Source: Pseudogulbenkiania subflava DSM 22618
Lineage (GTDB): Bacteria; Pseudomonadota; Gammaproteobacteria; Burkholderiales; Chromobacteriaceae
Length of the DNA: 64,000 nucleotides
Direction: 5' to 3'
NCBI RefSeq assembly: GCF_900177275.1
Contig: NZ_FXAG01000008.1
Coordinates: 1 to 64,000 of the forward strand
Both the position numbers and the translations under genes were made by a program. Below, one piece after another: positions 30,750-38,288 of this stretch (position 1 is its first letter; each line of letters starts with the position of its first letter). The notes beneath the pieces were generated by a model. The model made no database searches. It saw only the letters and a program-made list of their open reading frames with translations, and was not told the origin of the DNA.

Positions 30750-31436
30750 ATGCAAAAACGCCTTATCGCCTTGTCGCTCCTGCTGGGCCTCTTGCTCCAC
30801 CCGCTCGAGCTCTTGGCCGCTACGCAGAATCTGGTGGCGCTGGAGCAGGCTGCGCGCCGCTTCGTCGAGCAGGAGCTGCGCTTCCGGCCGGCGACCTTCA
30901 CGCTCGGCCGGCTCGATCCGCGTCTGGCGCTGCCGGCCTGTGAGCAGCCCCAGGTGAGCTGGTCGGCAGGGGCCGTGCCCAGTGGGAACTCCTCGCTCGA
31001 TCTGTCCTGCCCGGCGGCAGGCTGGTCGTTGCGGCTGCCGGTGACGATCGCCGAAAAGAGAATGGGCGTGGTGGCGGCCCGTCCGCTCAAGGCCGGGGAG
31101 CTGCTGACCCCGGACGACGTCAGGCTGGCGGAAATGACCTCGCCGGCGCTCAGTCGCAACGTGCTCAACCGGCTCGACCAGGCGATCGGCCAGAGCATGA
31201 GGAGCAGCGTGCCGGCCGGTGCCTGGCTGCGCAGTTTCATGCTGCAGCAGCCGGACGTGATTAGAACCAATCAGCGCGTGAAGGTGCTGGCGCAGGGGGA
31301 CGGTTTTGTCGCGACGGCCGAAGGCACGGCGCGAGGCAATGCCGCCGTCGGCGAGTCGGTGCGGGTGAGGATGGCCAGTGGCCGTGAAGTCAGCGGCGTG
31401 GCCCAGGTCGACGGCAGCGTGCTGGTGTCGTACTGA
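30750..31436 (+). CDS. flgA: flagellar basal body P-ring assembly chaperone FlgA
   Basis: About 228 residues. A signal peptide (MQKRLIALSLLLGLLLHP, cleavage after LLA near residue 23) sends it to the periplasm, where FlgA helps the FlgI P-ring assemble. The C-terminal SAF-like region shows RPLKAGELLTPDDVRL and VPAGAWLRSFMLQQPDVIR, then VRTNQRVKVLAQ-like sequence and SVRVRMASGREVSGVAQVDGSVLV. ATG 30741 would add three residues. The flgB operon is not adjacent, so this is a detached flagellar cluster. Confidence 0.9.
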   Translation: MQKRLIALSLLLGLLLHPLELLAATQNLVALEQAARRFVEQELRFRPATFTLGRLDPRLALPACEQPQVSWSAGAVPSGNSSLDLSCPAAGWSLRLPVTIAEKRMGVVAARPLKAGELLTPDDVRLAEMTSPALSRNVLNRLDQAIGQSMRSSVPAGAWLRSFMLQQPDVIRTNQRVKVLAQGDGFVATAEGTARGNAAVGESVRVRMASGREVSGVAQVDGSVLVSY

Positions 31437-31451
31437 GCAAAAATAAAATCC

Positions 31452-31478
31452 TCAAGATTGTGTTGTTCCAGTCGATAA
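31452..31478 (+). promoter_or_regulatory. sigma-28 (FliA) promoter for flgMN
   Basis: TCAAGATT (31452-31459), 11-base spacer, GTCGATAA (31471-31478). Consensus is TAAAGTTT-N11-GCCGATAA, so 6/8 and 7/8 matches with perfect spacing. It lies 43 bp before flgM, the anti-sigma-28 gene, which is classically under this sigma factor. Confidence 0.8.
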
Positions 31479-31520
31479 TAAGTACAAACCCCCAATCTCT
31501 CTCGTGGAAGGACGTTAGCC

Positions 31521-31814
31521 ATGAAAATCGACAACACGAGCAAGGCCCTTGGAGCGTACGGCGCCCAGAGCAAGCCCGTGCGACGGGAGAGCACCCCCAG
31601 CACCTCGGACAGCGCTTCCGCTTCGGCGTCCGATAACGTCGCCATCAACCCCAAGATCGGGGCCGTCGAGCGCGAGGTGGCCAACGCCCCGGCTTTCGAT
31701 GCCGCCAAGGTCGACGCCATCAAGCAGGCCATCGCCTCCGGCTCGTTCCAGATCAACCCGGACAAGATCGCCGACCAGCTCATCGCCTCGGCGCAGGATT
31801 TGCTGTCCCGTTGA
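31521..31814 (+). CDS. flgM: anti-sigma-28 factor FlgM
   Basis: A 97-residue protein that binds FliA until the hook is built and is then exported. The N-terminus MKIDNTSKALG and the C-terminal half with VDAIKQAIASGSFQINPDKIADQLI are the FlgM signature; the Ser-rich middle is disordered. RBS GGAAGGACG precedes the ATG. It sits between flgA and flgN with its own FliA promoter. Confidence 0.95.
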   Translation: MKIDNTSKALGAYGAQSKPVRRESTPSTSDSASASASDNVAINPKIGAVEREVANAPAFDAAKVDAIKQAIASGSFQINPDKIADQLIASAQDLLSR

Positions 31815-31840
31815 GCCTCGTCAACCTTCCCGACTGAACC

Positions 31841-32305
31841 ATGCCGCAAGCCGAAACCTTTACCGCGTTGTGTCAGGATGAAACCTCCCTGCTCAAGGCG
31901 TTGGCGGAACTGATGCAGCGCGAGCAGGCGGTACTGGTGCGCAACGAGGTAGCCGCGCTCGAGCCCCTGGCCGAGGAAAAGGGGCATCTTCTGGAGCGGC
32001 TGGCCGAGTCGTCTCGGCGGCGTGCCGCACTGATGCAGTCGCTCGACCTGGTCGAGGCCGAACGGGTGCACGCCTGGCTTGCCGACAAGAACGCGGCCCG
32101 CGGCGCCTGGGCCGAGCTCGACGCGGTCCTCAAGCAGGTGCAGGCAATCAACCGCCTCAACGGCGAGCTGGTTCAACGCCATCTCGCCCTGACCGAGGAA
32201 ACGCTCGAGGTTCTGCGCCAAGCCGCCATCGCCACACTCGGCTATGGCAAGGACGGGGCTCCGCCCACCCTGTCCGGCGGCGGCCGTCATCTCGGTTCGG
32301 CCTAA
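31841..32305 (+). CDS. flgN: flagellar export chaperone FlgN
   Basis: A 154-residue mostly helical protein with two coiled-coil-like segments (LKALAELMQREQAVLVRNE and LDAVLKQVQAINRLNGELV). FlgN escorts the hook-associated proteins FlgK and FlgL to the export apparatus. Called from length, helical pattern and position directly after flgM; sequence is weakly conserved in this family. Confidence 0.88.
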   Translation: MPQAETFTALCQDETSLLKALAELMQREQAVLVRNEVAALEPLAEEKGHLLERLAESSRRRAALMQSLDLVEAERVHAWLADKNAARGAWAELDAVLKQVQAINRLNGELVQRHLALTEETLEVLRQAAIATLGYGKDGAPPTLSGGGRHLGSA

Positions 32306-32312
32306 AAGCCTG

Positions 32313-32466
32313 TTCCCGATCTGCCGCGAGAGGCTCTCCGCAGGGTAAAAGGCCGTGTCGAAACCGGAATGCACACGTAGTGCATGAGGATCATGGCAGA
32401 GCAAATCGGCGATTTGCGCGTACAGAACCGCACCCAGGTCCCAATCAGGGGCGCGTAGCGAGATTG
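32313..32466. repeat. dispersed structured repeat, copy B
   Basis: Lies right after flgN. It contains GATCTGCCGCGAG, then GAAACCGGA (32360-32368), the stem ATGCAC-ACGTA-GTGCAT (32369-32385), GAGGAT, and the tail CAGGGGCGCGTAGCGAGAT (32446-32465 region). It shares this architecture with copy C, but the stem sequence differs with base pairing preserved. Confidence 0.75.
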
Positions 32467-32555
32467 TCTGCGGGCTCCACGCCGGTCGGGTGGGCGTAGA
32501 GATGCCTTTGTGGTATCGTGCGTCTGGGCCAGAGACCACCTCAAGACCATAAGCC

Positions 32556-33476
32556 ATGACCCTGTTATCCCTGATCTTCGCACTCGCACTCGAGCAACTT
32601 CGCCCGCTGGGTAACCGCAACCGGGTCTGGCTGCTGTTCACCCGCTACGCCAACCACCTGGAGCGCAACCTGAACGCCGGCTACAACCGGCATGGCGTGA
32701 TGGCCTGGCTGGCGGCGATGCTGCCGCCGCTGCTGGTCGCTCTTGGCGGCTACTACCTGCTGGCGGCGGTGAGCCCGGTGCTGGGGCTGGCGTGGAACGT
32801 CCTGGTGCTGTATCTCACCATGGGGTTCCGCCACTTTTCCAGTTCGTTCTCCGAGATTTCCCTGGCCTTGTCGGAAGGGCGCGATTTCGACGCGCGCCAG
32901 ACGCTGGCACACTGGACCGGCCAGCCGACGGCGGAACTGTCGGTCAACGAGATTTCCCGGCTGTCGATCGAGCAGGGCGTGGTGGACAGCTACCGCCACG
33001 TGTTCGGCACCATGTTCTGGTTCCTGATCCTGCCCGGTCCGGCGGGTGCCGTGCTGTACCGGCTGAGCTACATCCTGTCGCAGAAGTGGGGCGAGCGCAG
33101 TTCGGGCGACGACCTGTTCGGCCGCTTCGCCGCGCGTGCCATGGCTTGGTTGGACTGGATTCCGGTGCGGCTGACGGCCATCAGCTTCGCCATCATGGGC
33201 GATTTCGAGGACGCACTCTATTGCTGGCGCTCGCAGGCCCGTACCTGGGGCCACTACGCGCACGGCATCCTGCTCGCCTCGGCCGCCGGCGCGCTGGGCG
33301 TCAAGCTGGGTGACCCGGTACGGCAGGACTACACCATCAAGTTCCGCCCGGAGCTGGGGCTGGGCGAGGAGTCCGATCCCGACTACCTGAAGAGCGCGGT
33401 GGGGCTGGTGTGGCGCTCCGCCTTGCTCTGGCTGTTCGTGATCCTGTTGATCAGCGTTGCCGCCCAACTGAGCTGA
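32556..33476 (+). CDS. CobD/CbiB-like membrane protein
   Basis: 306 residues with several hydrophobic segments. LALEQLRPLGNRNRVWLLFTRYANHLERNLNAGY opens it, then FRHFSSSFSEISLALSEGRD and NEISRLSIEQGVVDSYRHVFGTMFWFLILPGPAGAVLYRL, which recall the CobD/CbiB (adenosylcobinamide-phosphate synthase) fold. No other cobalamin gene is nearby, and the family copy in Betaproteobacteria is usually annotated only as CobD/CbiB-like or regulatory. It should not be taken as evidence for B12 synthesis. Confidence 0.75.
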   Translation: MTLLSLIFALALEQLRPLGNRNRVWLLFTRYANHLERNLNAGYNRHGVMAWLAAMLPPLLVALGGYYLLAAVSPVLGLAWNVLVLYLTMGFRHFSSSFSEISLALSEGRDFDARQTLAHWTGQPTAELSVNEISRLSIEQGVVDSYRHVFGTMFWFLILPGPAGAVLYRLSYILSQKWGERSSGDDLFGRFAARAMAWLDWIPVRLTAISFAIMGDFEDALYCWRSQARTWGHYAHGILLASAAGALGVKLGDPVRQDYTIKFRPELGLGEESDPDYLKSAVGLVWRSALLWLFVILLISVAAQLS

Positions 33477-33488
33477 TCGACCGGCTGG

Positions 33489-33517
33489 CGCCGCCTTCGG
33501 GCGGCGTCGGCCTTTTT
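33489..33517 (+). terminator. terminator after the CobD-like gene
   Basis: CGCCGCC-TTCG-GGCGGCG (33489-33506) followed after six bases by TTTTT. Confidence 0.8.
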
Positions 33518-33599
33518 ATTTGTTACCGAAACCAACATCCGTTTCGAGACAGCCGACCGCCGGCCGGCCGTCTCAGGCTTTACCGCAGGAGTATTGTTC

Positions 33600-34967
33600 A
33601 TGTCATTTGCCGAGCTTGGGCTGTCGCCGGAGATTCTCCGCGCCATCGACGAGCAGGGTTATTCCGAACCCACGCCGATCCAGGCCAAAGCCATTCCGCT
33701 GGTGCTGTCCGGACGAGATCTCCTTGCTGCCGCGCAGACCGGCACCGGCAAAACGGCGGCGTTCATGCTGCCGATCCTGGAACGCCTGAAGAAATTTGCC
33801 AGTACCAGCGCCTCGCCGGCCATGCACCCGGTGCGCGCGCTGATCCTGTCGCCGACCCGCGAGCTGGCCGACCAGATCGCCGTCAACGCGGTGGCCTATA
33901 CCAAGTATCTGCCGCTACGCTCCACCGTGGTGTTTGGCGGCATGAACATGGACCCGCAGACGCAGGAGCTGCGTCGCGGCGTCGAAATCCTGATCGCCAC
34001 GCCGGGTCGTCTGCTCGATCACGTCGGCCAGAAGACGGTGCAGCTCAACAAGGTCGACGTGCTGGTGCTGGACGAAGCCGACCGCATGCTGGACATGGGC
34101 TTCATCAACGACATCCGCAAGATCCTCGGCATGCTGCCGCGCACGCGCCAGACCCTGCTGTTTTCGGCCACCTTCGCGCCGGAGATCAAGCGCCTGGCCG
34201 AGGAGTTCATGCACGACCCGCAGACCGTTGAAGTGGCACGGCAGAATTCGACCAACGCCCAGGTCGAGCAGCTGGTGTTCTCGGTGGATAGCCAGCGCAA
34301 GCGCTACCTGCTGTCGCACCTGATCCGCGAGCGCCAGATGGGCCAGGTCATCGTGTTCTGCAAGACCAAGCTGTCCGCCGACCAACTGGCGCGCGATCTG
34401 AAGCGCGACGGCCATGCCGCCGAGGCGATCCACGGCGACAAGGCCCAAGGTGCCCGCCTGGAAACGCTGACCGCGTTCAAGAGCGGCGAGGTCAAGGTGC
34501 TGGTGGCGACCGACGTGGCGGCGCGTGGCCTGGATATCTCCGAACTGCCCTACGTGGTCAACTTCGAGCTGCCCAACGCGCCGGAAGACTATGTGCACCG
34601 TATCGGCCGCACCGGCCGTGCCGGTGCTTCCGGCGTGGCCATCTCGCTGATGGGGCAGGACGAAGGCAAGCAACTCGAGGCGATCGAGAAGCTGACGCGG
34701 CAGACGCTGAAGCCGCAGCCGGTGTCCGGCTTCTGGCCGTCGTGGCTGGAGCGTCCGGCCGACGAGATCGCGCCGCCGCCGCGCCGCTCGGCGGAGAACG
34801 GGCGCGGCAACAGCCGCAGTGCATCGCGTGCCCCCATGGCGGTCCCCGCTGCCGAGCCGCTGCGCAAGCCTGTGGACAACGGCGAACCGCGCAAGGTGTT
34901 CAAGGCGCGCATTGGCAAGCGCCAGCGCGAGGTTCCGGCGCTGCTGCTGCCACCTCGCTACAAGTAA
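33600..34967 (+). CDS. rhlE: DEAD-box RNA helicase RhlE type
   Basis: A 455-residue ATP-dependent RNA helicase for RNA and ribosome remodelling. Q-motif region FAELGLSPEILRAIDEQGYSEPTPIQ; Walker A AAQTGTGKTAAF near 47; DEADRMLDMGF near 157; SAT near 188; motif VI HRIGRTGRAG near 330. A basic, low-complexity tail follows (about 385-455) and ends QREVPALLLPPRYK. The start at MSFAEL has AGGAG 8 bp upstream. RhlE is preferred to DbpA or SrmB from the N-terminus and tail, but paralogues are hard to separate. Confidence 0.9.
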   Translation: MSFAELGLSPEILRAIDEQGYSEPTPIQAKAIPLVLSGRDLLAAAQTGTGKTAAFMLPILERLKKFASTSASPAMHPVRALILSPTRELADQIAVNAVAYTKYLPLRSTVVFGGMNMDPQTQELRRGVEILIATPGRLLDHVGQKTVQLNKVDVLVLDEADRMLDMGFINDIRKILGMLPRTRQTLLFSATFAPEIKRLAEEFMHDPQTVEVARQNSTNAQVEQLVFSVDSQRKRYLLSHLIRERQMGQVIVFCKTKLSADQLARDLKRDGHAAEAIHGDKAQGARLETLTAFKSGEVKVLVATDVAARGLDISELPYVVNFELPNAPEDYVHRIGRTGRAGASGVAISLMGQDEGKQLEAIEKLTRQTLKPQPVSGFWPSWLERPADEIAPPPRRSAENGRGNSRSASRAPMAVPAAEPLRKPVDNGEPRKVFKARIGKRQREVPALLLPPRYK

Positions 34968-34980
34968 GATCGCTTGGACA

Positions 34981-35006
34981 ACCCCGCCGCTTTGGTGGGG
35001 TTTTTT
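34981..35006 (+). terminator. rhlE terminator
   Basis: ACCCCGCC-GCTT-TGGTGGGGT-type stem followed by TTTTTT, about 13 nt after the rhlE stop. Confidence 0.85.
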
Positions 35007-35015
35007 GTTGCCGAC

Positions 35016-35044
35016 AAAAAAAGAGACCCCGCAAGCGGGGTCTC
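35016..35044 (-). terminator. lutABC terminator, distal hairpin
   Basis: GAGACCCCG-CAAG-CGGGGTCTC (35023-35044), preceded by an A run (35016-35022) that is a T run on the minus strand, so it terminates transcription from lutABC. Confidence 0.8.
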
Positions 35045-35142
35045 AGGCTGCTGACAAAGTAGCCTGTTTAGATTCTACCGGACCCGGCAAAGCCGGGCCG
35101 CTCCTGATAAGTTATTAAATCTGCAGCCTTCCTGTTTGCATA

Positions 35143-35175
35143 ACAAACCCCTTCCGCTTCGCAAAAGGGGTTTGT
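35143..35175. other. hairpin in the rhlE-lutC gap
   Basis: ACAAACCCCTT (35143-35153) and AAGGGGTTTGT (35165-35175) form an 11-bp stem. It has no T run. It lies between two nearly identical GACCCCG-CAAG-CGGGGTC hairpins. Confidence 0.6.
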
Positions 35176-35182
35176 CAACAAT

Positions 35183-35208
35183 CACAGACCCCGCAAGCGG
35201 GGTCTGTG
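35183..35208. other. proximal hairpin downstream of lutC
   Basis: CACAGACCCCG-CAAG-CGGGGTCTGTG, an 11-bp stem, sharing the core GACCCCGCAAGCGGGGTC with the hairpin at 35023-35044. It could be a first terminator or an mRNA 3'-end protector for lutABC. Confidence 0.65.
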
Positions 35209-35248
35209 GCAGAGCAACACACCAAAAGAGAGAAAACGGGTTGGCTTG

Positions 35249-35818
35249 TCAGCAGAAGATCACCAGTGCCGCCATGGCACCGTGTGCGCCCATGACCAGG
35301 CTCTGCTCGATGTCGGCGGTGCGCGACGAGCCGGAGATGAAGGCGCCGAAGCCATGCTCGCGGAGGGTGATCTGGCCGTAGGCGTCGCGCATGGTGTCGA
35401 CCAGCTTGTCCTTGGGCACCACCATCACCAGCTTTTCCGTCAGGAAATACAGCGAGCGGAAGATGTTGTCGGGGTGGCTGATCCACACCGCGGCGTTTTC
35501 CGCCACGGCGAGCTCGCCGGGCACGATGGCAACGTCGACGTCGTGCCAGTCGTGCGGGGTGAAGACTTCCTCATGCTGCATCGTGGTCAGGTCGACGGTG
35601 CGCCCGGTCTTCGGCCAACGTTGTGCCACCACGTCGGCCACGCTCTGGCCGTCGGCGAGCCAGATGGCCTCGCCGCCCAGGTTGCGGATCAGCCCGGCGA
35701 AGGCGGCGAATTTGTCGTCGAAGGTGATGAACGGTACGGCGTGGATGTCCGGCAGCGCCGGCCCGCCGGGGCGGTTGCGATGAATCTTGGCCAAGATGGC
35801 GTCGCGGCTGCTGCTCAT
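35249..35818 (-). CDS. lutC: lactate utilisation protein LutC (LUD domain)
   Basis: The 189-residue third subunit of the LutABC L-lactate oxidase complex. SSRDAILAKIHRNRP starts it, and the LUD domain shows ETPHDWHDVDVAIVPGELAVAENAAVWI-like sequence, then VPKDKLVDTMRDAY and SGSSRTADIEQSLVMGAHG, the last being the family's best-conserved block. The start overlaps the lutB stop (ATGA). One GTTGGCCGAAG copy lies in it, read out of the usual Leu-Ala-Glu frame (Arg-Trp-Pro-Lys). Confidence 0.93.
   Translation of the reverse strand: MSSSRDAILAKIHRNRPGGPALPDIHAVPFITFDDKFAAFAGLIRNLGGEAIWLADGQSVADVVAQRWPKTGRTVDLTTMQHEEVFTPHDWHDVDVAIVPGELAVAENAAVWISHPDNIFRSLYFLTEKLVMVVPKDKLVDTMRDAYGQITLREHGFGAFISGSSRTADIEQSLVMGAHGAMAALVIFC
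35609..35619 (-). repeat. GTTGGCCGAAG motif (in lutC)
   Basis: Exact 11-mer on the minus strand, sense with respect to lutC but encoding Trp-Pro-Lys, unlike all other coding copies. Confidence 0.75.
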
Positions 35819-37197
35819 TGCTTGTCCTCCTGGCGGCGGCGGTAGAGTTCCTTGAAGCTGTGTTCCGGCATCTCGGGCAGGTCGCGCCCCGGCCGGCTCC
35901 ACGCCGTGCCGTCCTTGACGAAGGCTGGCAGGATCGGCACTACCTTGCGCATCGCCTTGCCGCCGGCGTCCATCAAGGCCGGATGCTGGGTCAGGAAGCG
36001 CATTGCCAGCAGTCCCATCTTCTTGGCCGGCTTCAGGGTGCCGGCGTCGAAGGCCCGTTTGCGCTGCAGGATCAGCTGCTCGTGCAGGTTGATCTTCACC
36101 GGGCAGACGTTGGAGCAGGAGCCGCAGGTGGTGCAGGCGAAGGCCATGCTGCCGTGTTTCTTGATGTCGCGGCTCGGCCCCAGCGTCGAGCCGATCGGTC
36201 CGGGGATGACGTAGCTGTAGCTGTGGCCGGAGCTGCGCCGGTACACCGGGCAGGTATTCATGCAGGCGCCGCAGCGGATGCAGCGCAGCGAGGCGTAGAA
36301 GTCCGGGTTGCCGAGGATGTCGCTGCGGCCGTTGTCGACGATGACGATGTGCATCTCGCCGCCCGGCCGCGCACGGTGGAAGTGCGAGGTGTAGGTGGTT
36401 ACCGGCGAGCCGATCGCCGAGCGCGCCAGCAGGCGGGTGAACACGCCCAGGTGCTCCAGCTTGGGGATGATCTTCTCGATGCCCATCGAGGCGATGTGCA
36501 AGGGCGGCAGCGCGGTGCCGAGGTCGGCGTTGCCCTCGTTGGTGCACACCACCACGCCGCCGGTCTCGGCGATGGCGAAGTTGACCCCGGTCAGTCCGGC
36601 GTCGGCGCTCAGGAAGTGCTGGCGCAGGTTGGCGCGTGCGGCGTGAGTCAGGTAGGTCGGGTCGTTGTTGCCGGCCTCGGTGCCGAGCTCTTCATGAAAC
36701 AGCTCGGAAATCTGCTCTTTCTTCAGGTGGATCGCCGGCATCACGATGTGGCTCGGCGGCTCGTGCCGAAGCTGCACGATGCGCTCGCCCAGGTCGGTGT
36801 CGATCACCTCGATGCCACGTTCTTCCAGATACGGGTTGAGCCCGCATTCCTCGGTCAGCATCGACTTAGACTTCACCAGTTTCTTGACCTGTCTGGCGGC
36901 CAGCAGCTGGTGCACGATGCGGTTGTGCTCGGCGGCGTCGGCGGCGAAGTGCACGGTGACGCCGTTGCGGCGTGCGTTCTCCTCGAACTGGATCAGGTAG
37001 TCGTCGAGTTTGGAAAGCGTGTGCGCCTTGATCTGTTCGGCCAACTTGCGCAGCTCTTCCCACTCTGGCAGCTGTTTGGCCTGGACGTCGCGCTTCTGGC
37101 GCACGAACCAGATCGCCTGGTCGTGCCAGCTGGCACGGGCGCGGTCAGTGAGGAATGCGCGCGCGGCGTCCGGGTGATGAATGTTGTCGGCCTTCAT
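35815..37197 (-). CDS. lutB: lactate utilisation iron-sulfur protein LutB
   Basis: A 460-residue LUD-domain protein with two 4Fe-4S ferredoxin clusters. CIRCGACMNTCPVY near 309 and CTTCGSCSNVCPVK near 359 are the cluster motifs. The upstream LUD part has TEECGLNPYLEERGIEVIDTDLGE and GVNFAIAETGGVVVCTNEGN. It passes electrons from L-lactate oxidation in the LutABC complex. Both ends overlap its neighbours by four bases, so lutA-lutB-lutC are translationally coupled. Confidence 0.95.
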   Translation of the reverse strand: MKADNIHHPDAARAFLTDRARASWHDQAIWFVRQKRDVQAKQLPEWEELRKLAEQIKAHTLSKLDDYLIQFEENARRNGVTVHFAADAAEHNRIVHQLLAARQVKKLVKSKSMLTEECGLNPYLEERGIEVIDTDLGERIVQLRHEPPSHIVMPAIHLKKEQISELFHEELGTEAGNNDPTYLTHAARANLRQHFLSADAGLTGVNFAIAETGGVVVCTNEGNADLGTALPPLHIASMGIEKIIPKLEHLGVFTRLLARSAIGSPVTTYTSHFHRARPGGEMHIVIVDNGRSDILGNPDFYASLRCIRCGACMNTCPVYRRSSGHSYSYVIPGPIGSTLGPSRDIKKHGSMAFACTTCGSCSNVCPVKINLHEQLILQRKRAFDAGTLKPAKKMGLLAMRFLTQHPALMDAGGKAMRKVVPILPAFVKDGTAWSRPGRDLPEMPEHSFKELYRRRQEDKQ

Positions 37198-37949
37198 GCG
37201 GCACCTCCGCGACCGGTGAGGATTTCCACCACGTGCAGCGGGCGGATGGCGCGGCCGTTGTGGCGGATGATGCCGCCCATGTGCATCAGGCAGGACGGGT
37301 CGGCGCCGACGATGTACTCGGCCCCGGTGGCCTCGTGCTGGGCCACGCGGTCGCGCCCCATCGCCACCGAGACGTCGGCCTCGTCCACGCTGAAGGTGCC
37401 GCCGAAACCGCAGCACTCGTCGCGCCGCTCCGGCTGGCCGATCTCGATGCCGTCCACCAGTTGCAGGATGCGCTCCAGGCGCGACTGGTAGGGGATCATC
37501 AGCTCGCTCGGACTGGCGTGGTGCAGCTCGCGCAGGCCGTGGCAGCTCTGGTGGATCGACACCTTGTGCGGGAAGTGCACCGGCTTGGGCAGTTTGTCCA
37601 CCTTCAGCACGTCTTGCAGGAACTCGACGATCTCGAAGACGCGCGGTTGCAGGCGCTGGAAGTCGGCGTTGTCGGCGATGTACCACGGGTAGTGGTGCGT
37701 GACGTGCGAGACGCAGCTGCCGGAGGGCGCCACCACGTAGTCGAAGTCCTTGAACACGCCGGTGAAGCGCAGCGCCGCGTCGCAGGCGCCGCTGCTGTCG
37801 CCGTTATTGGCCAGCGGCTGACCGCAACAGGACTGTTCCATGGGGTAGGCCACGTCCACACCGTAGCCTTCCAGCAGTTCCAGCGTGGCCATGGCGACGT
37901 GGGGATACAGTTCGTTGACGAAGCAGGGAATGAACAAGCCGACTTTCAT
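37194..37949 (-). CDS. lutA: lactate utilisation protein LutA (CCG domain)
   Basis: A 251-residue protein with two CCG domains, which bind unusual iron-sulfur clusters. MEQSCCGQPLANNGD near residue 38 and RRDECCGFGGTFSVDEADVS near 165 hold the CCG motifs, with VSIHQSCHGLREL between. First gene of the lut operon and divergent from lysC across 339 bp. No lactate permease or lut regulator gene is adjacent. Confidence 0.95.
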   Translation of the reverse strand: MKVGLFIPCFVNELYPHVAMATLELLEGYGVDVAYPMEQSCCGQPLANNGDSSGACDAALRFTGVFKDFDYVVAPSGSCVSHVTHHYPWYIADNADFQRLQPRVFEIVEFLQDVLKVDKLPKPVHFPHKVSIHQSCHGLRELHHASPSELMIPYQSRLERILQLVDGIEIGQPERRDECCGFGGTFSVDEADVSVAMGRDRVAQHEATGAEYIVGADPSCLMHMGGIIRHNGRAIRPLHVVEILTGRGGAA

Positions 37950-38288
37950 GGGGACCTTCCGATTTGTTTTCCGCGGCGGGCAGGGATGTCATGCTGCATT
38001 AAAGCTCCATGACAGGGCTTTGCCAATGCGGAGTAACCCTTGCCGCTGAAAAAGCCGTTGTGGCGAGCCCGGCAAGCAAATACCCGCCGGGTGCGATTGT
38101 TTGGAGGAAAGTGGCGATTTTCCGGGTTTTATTGGTCAAATTGTACATGGCCCGAGCGCCCGTCCCGGCTCGATTTGCTGCGTTGCGGGGGGCGTTCTGG
38201 ATGTCGCCCGAAAACATCCTTGCAATTCGCCCCAAGATATGGTCAGAATCGGGGTTCGAATTTTTAATCTCCCATATTAAGAGCAAGC
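37950..38288. other. lutA-lysC divergent intergenic region
   Basis: 339 bases without a gene. It should contain both promoters. I see a CCCGGC/GCCGGG stem (38068-38091) and TTGCAA (about 38219), but no convincing -35/-10 pair. No lysine riboswitch core was recognised ahead of lysC. Confidence 0.4.

Noticed and set aside
32556-33476. Evidence for cobalamin biosynthesis
   Set aside because: Only one CobD/CbiB-like gene is present and no other cob or cbi gene lies nearby.
37950-38288. Lysine riboswitch upstream of lysC
   Set aside because: I looked for the conserved L-box core and saw none; the gap is also divergent with lutA.
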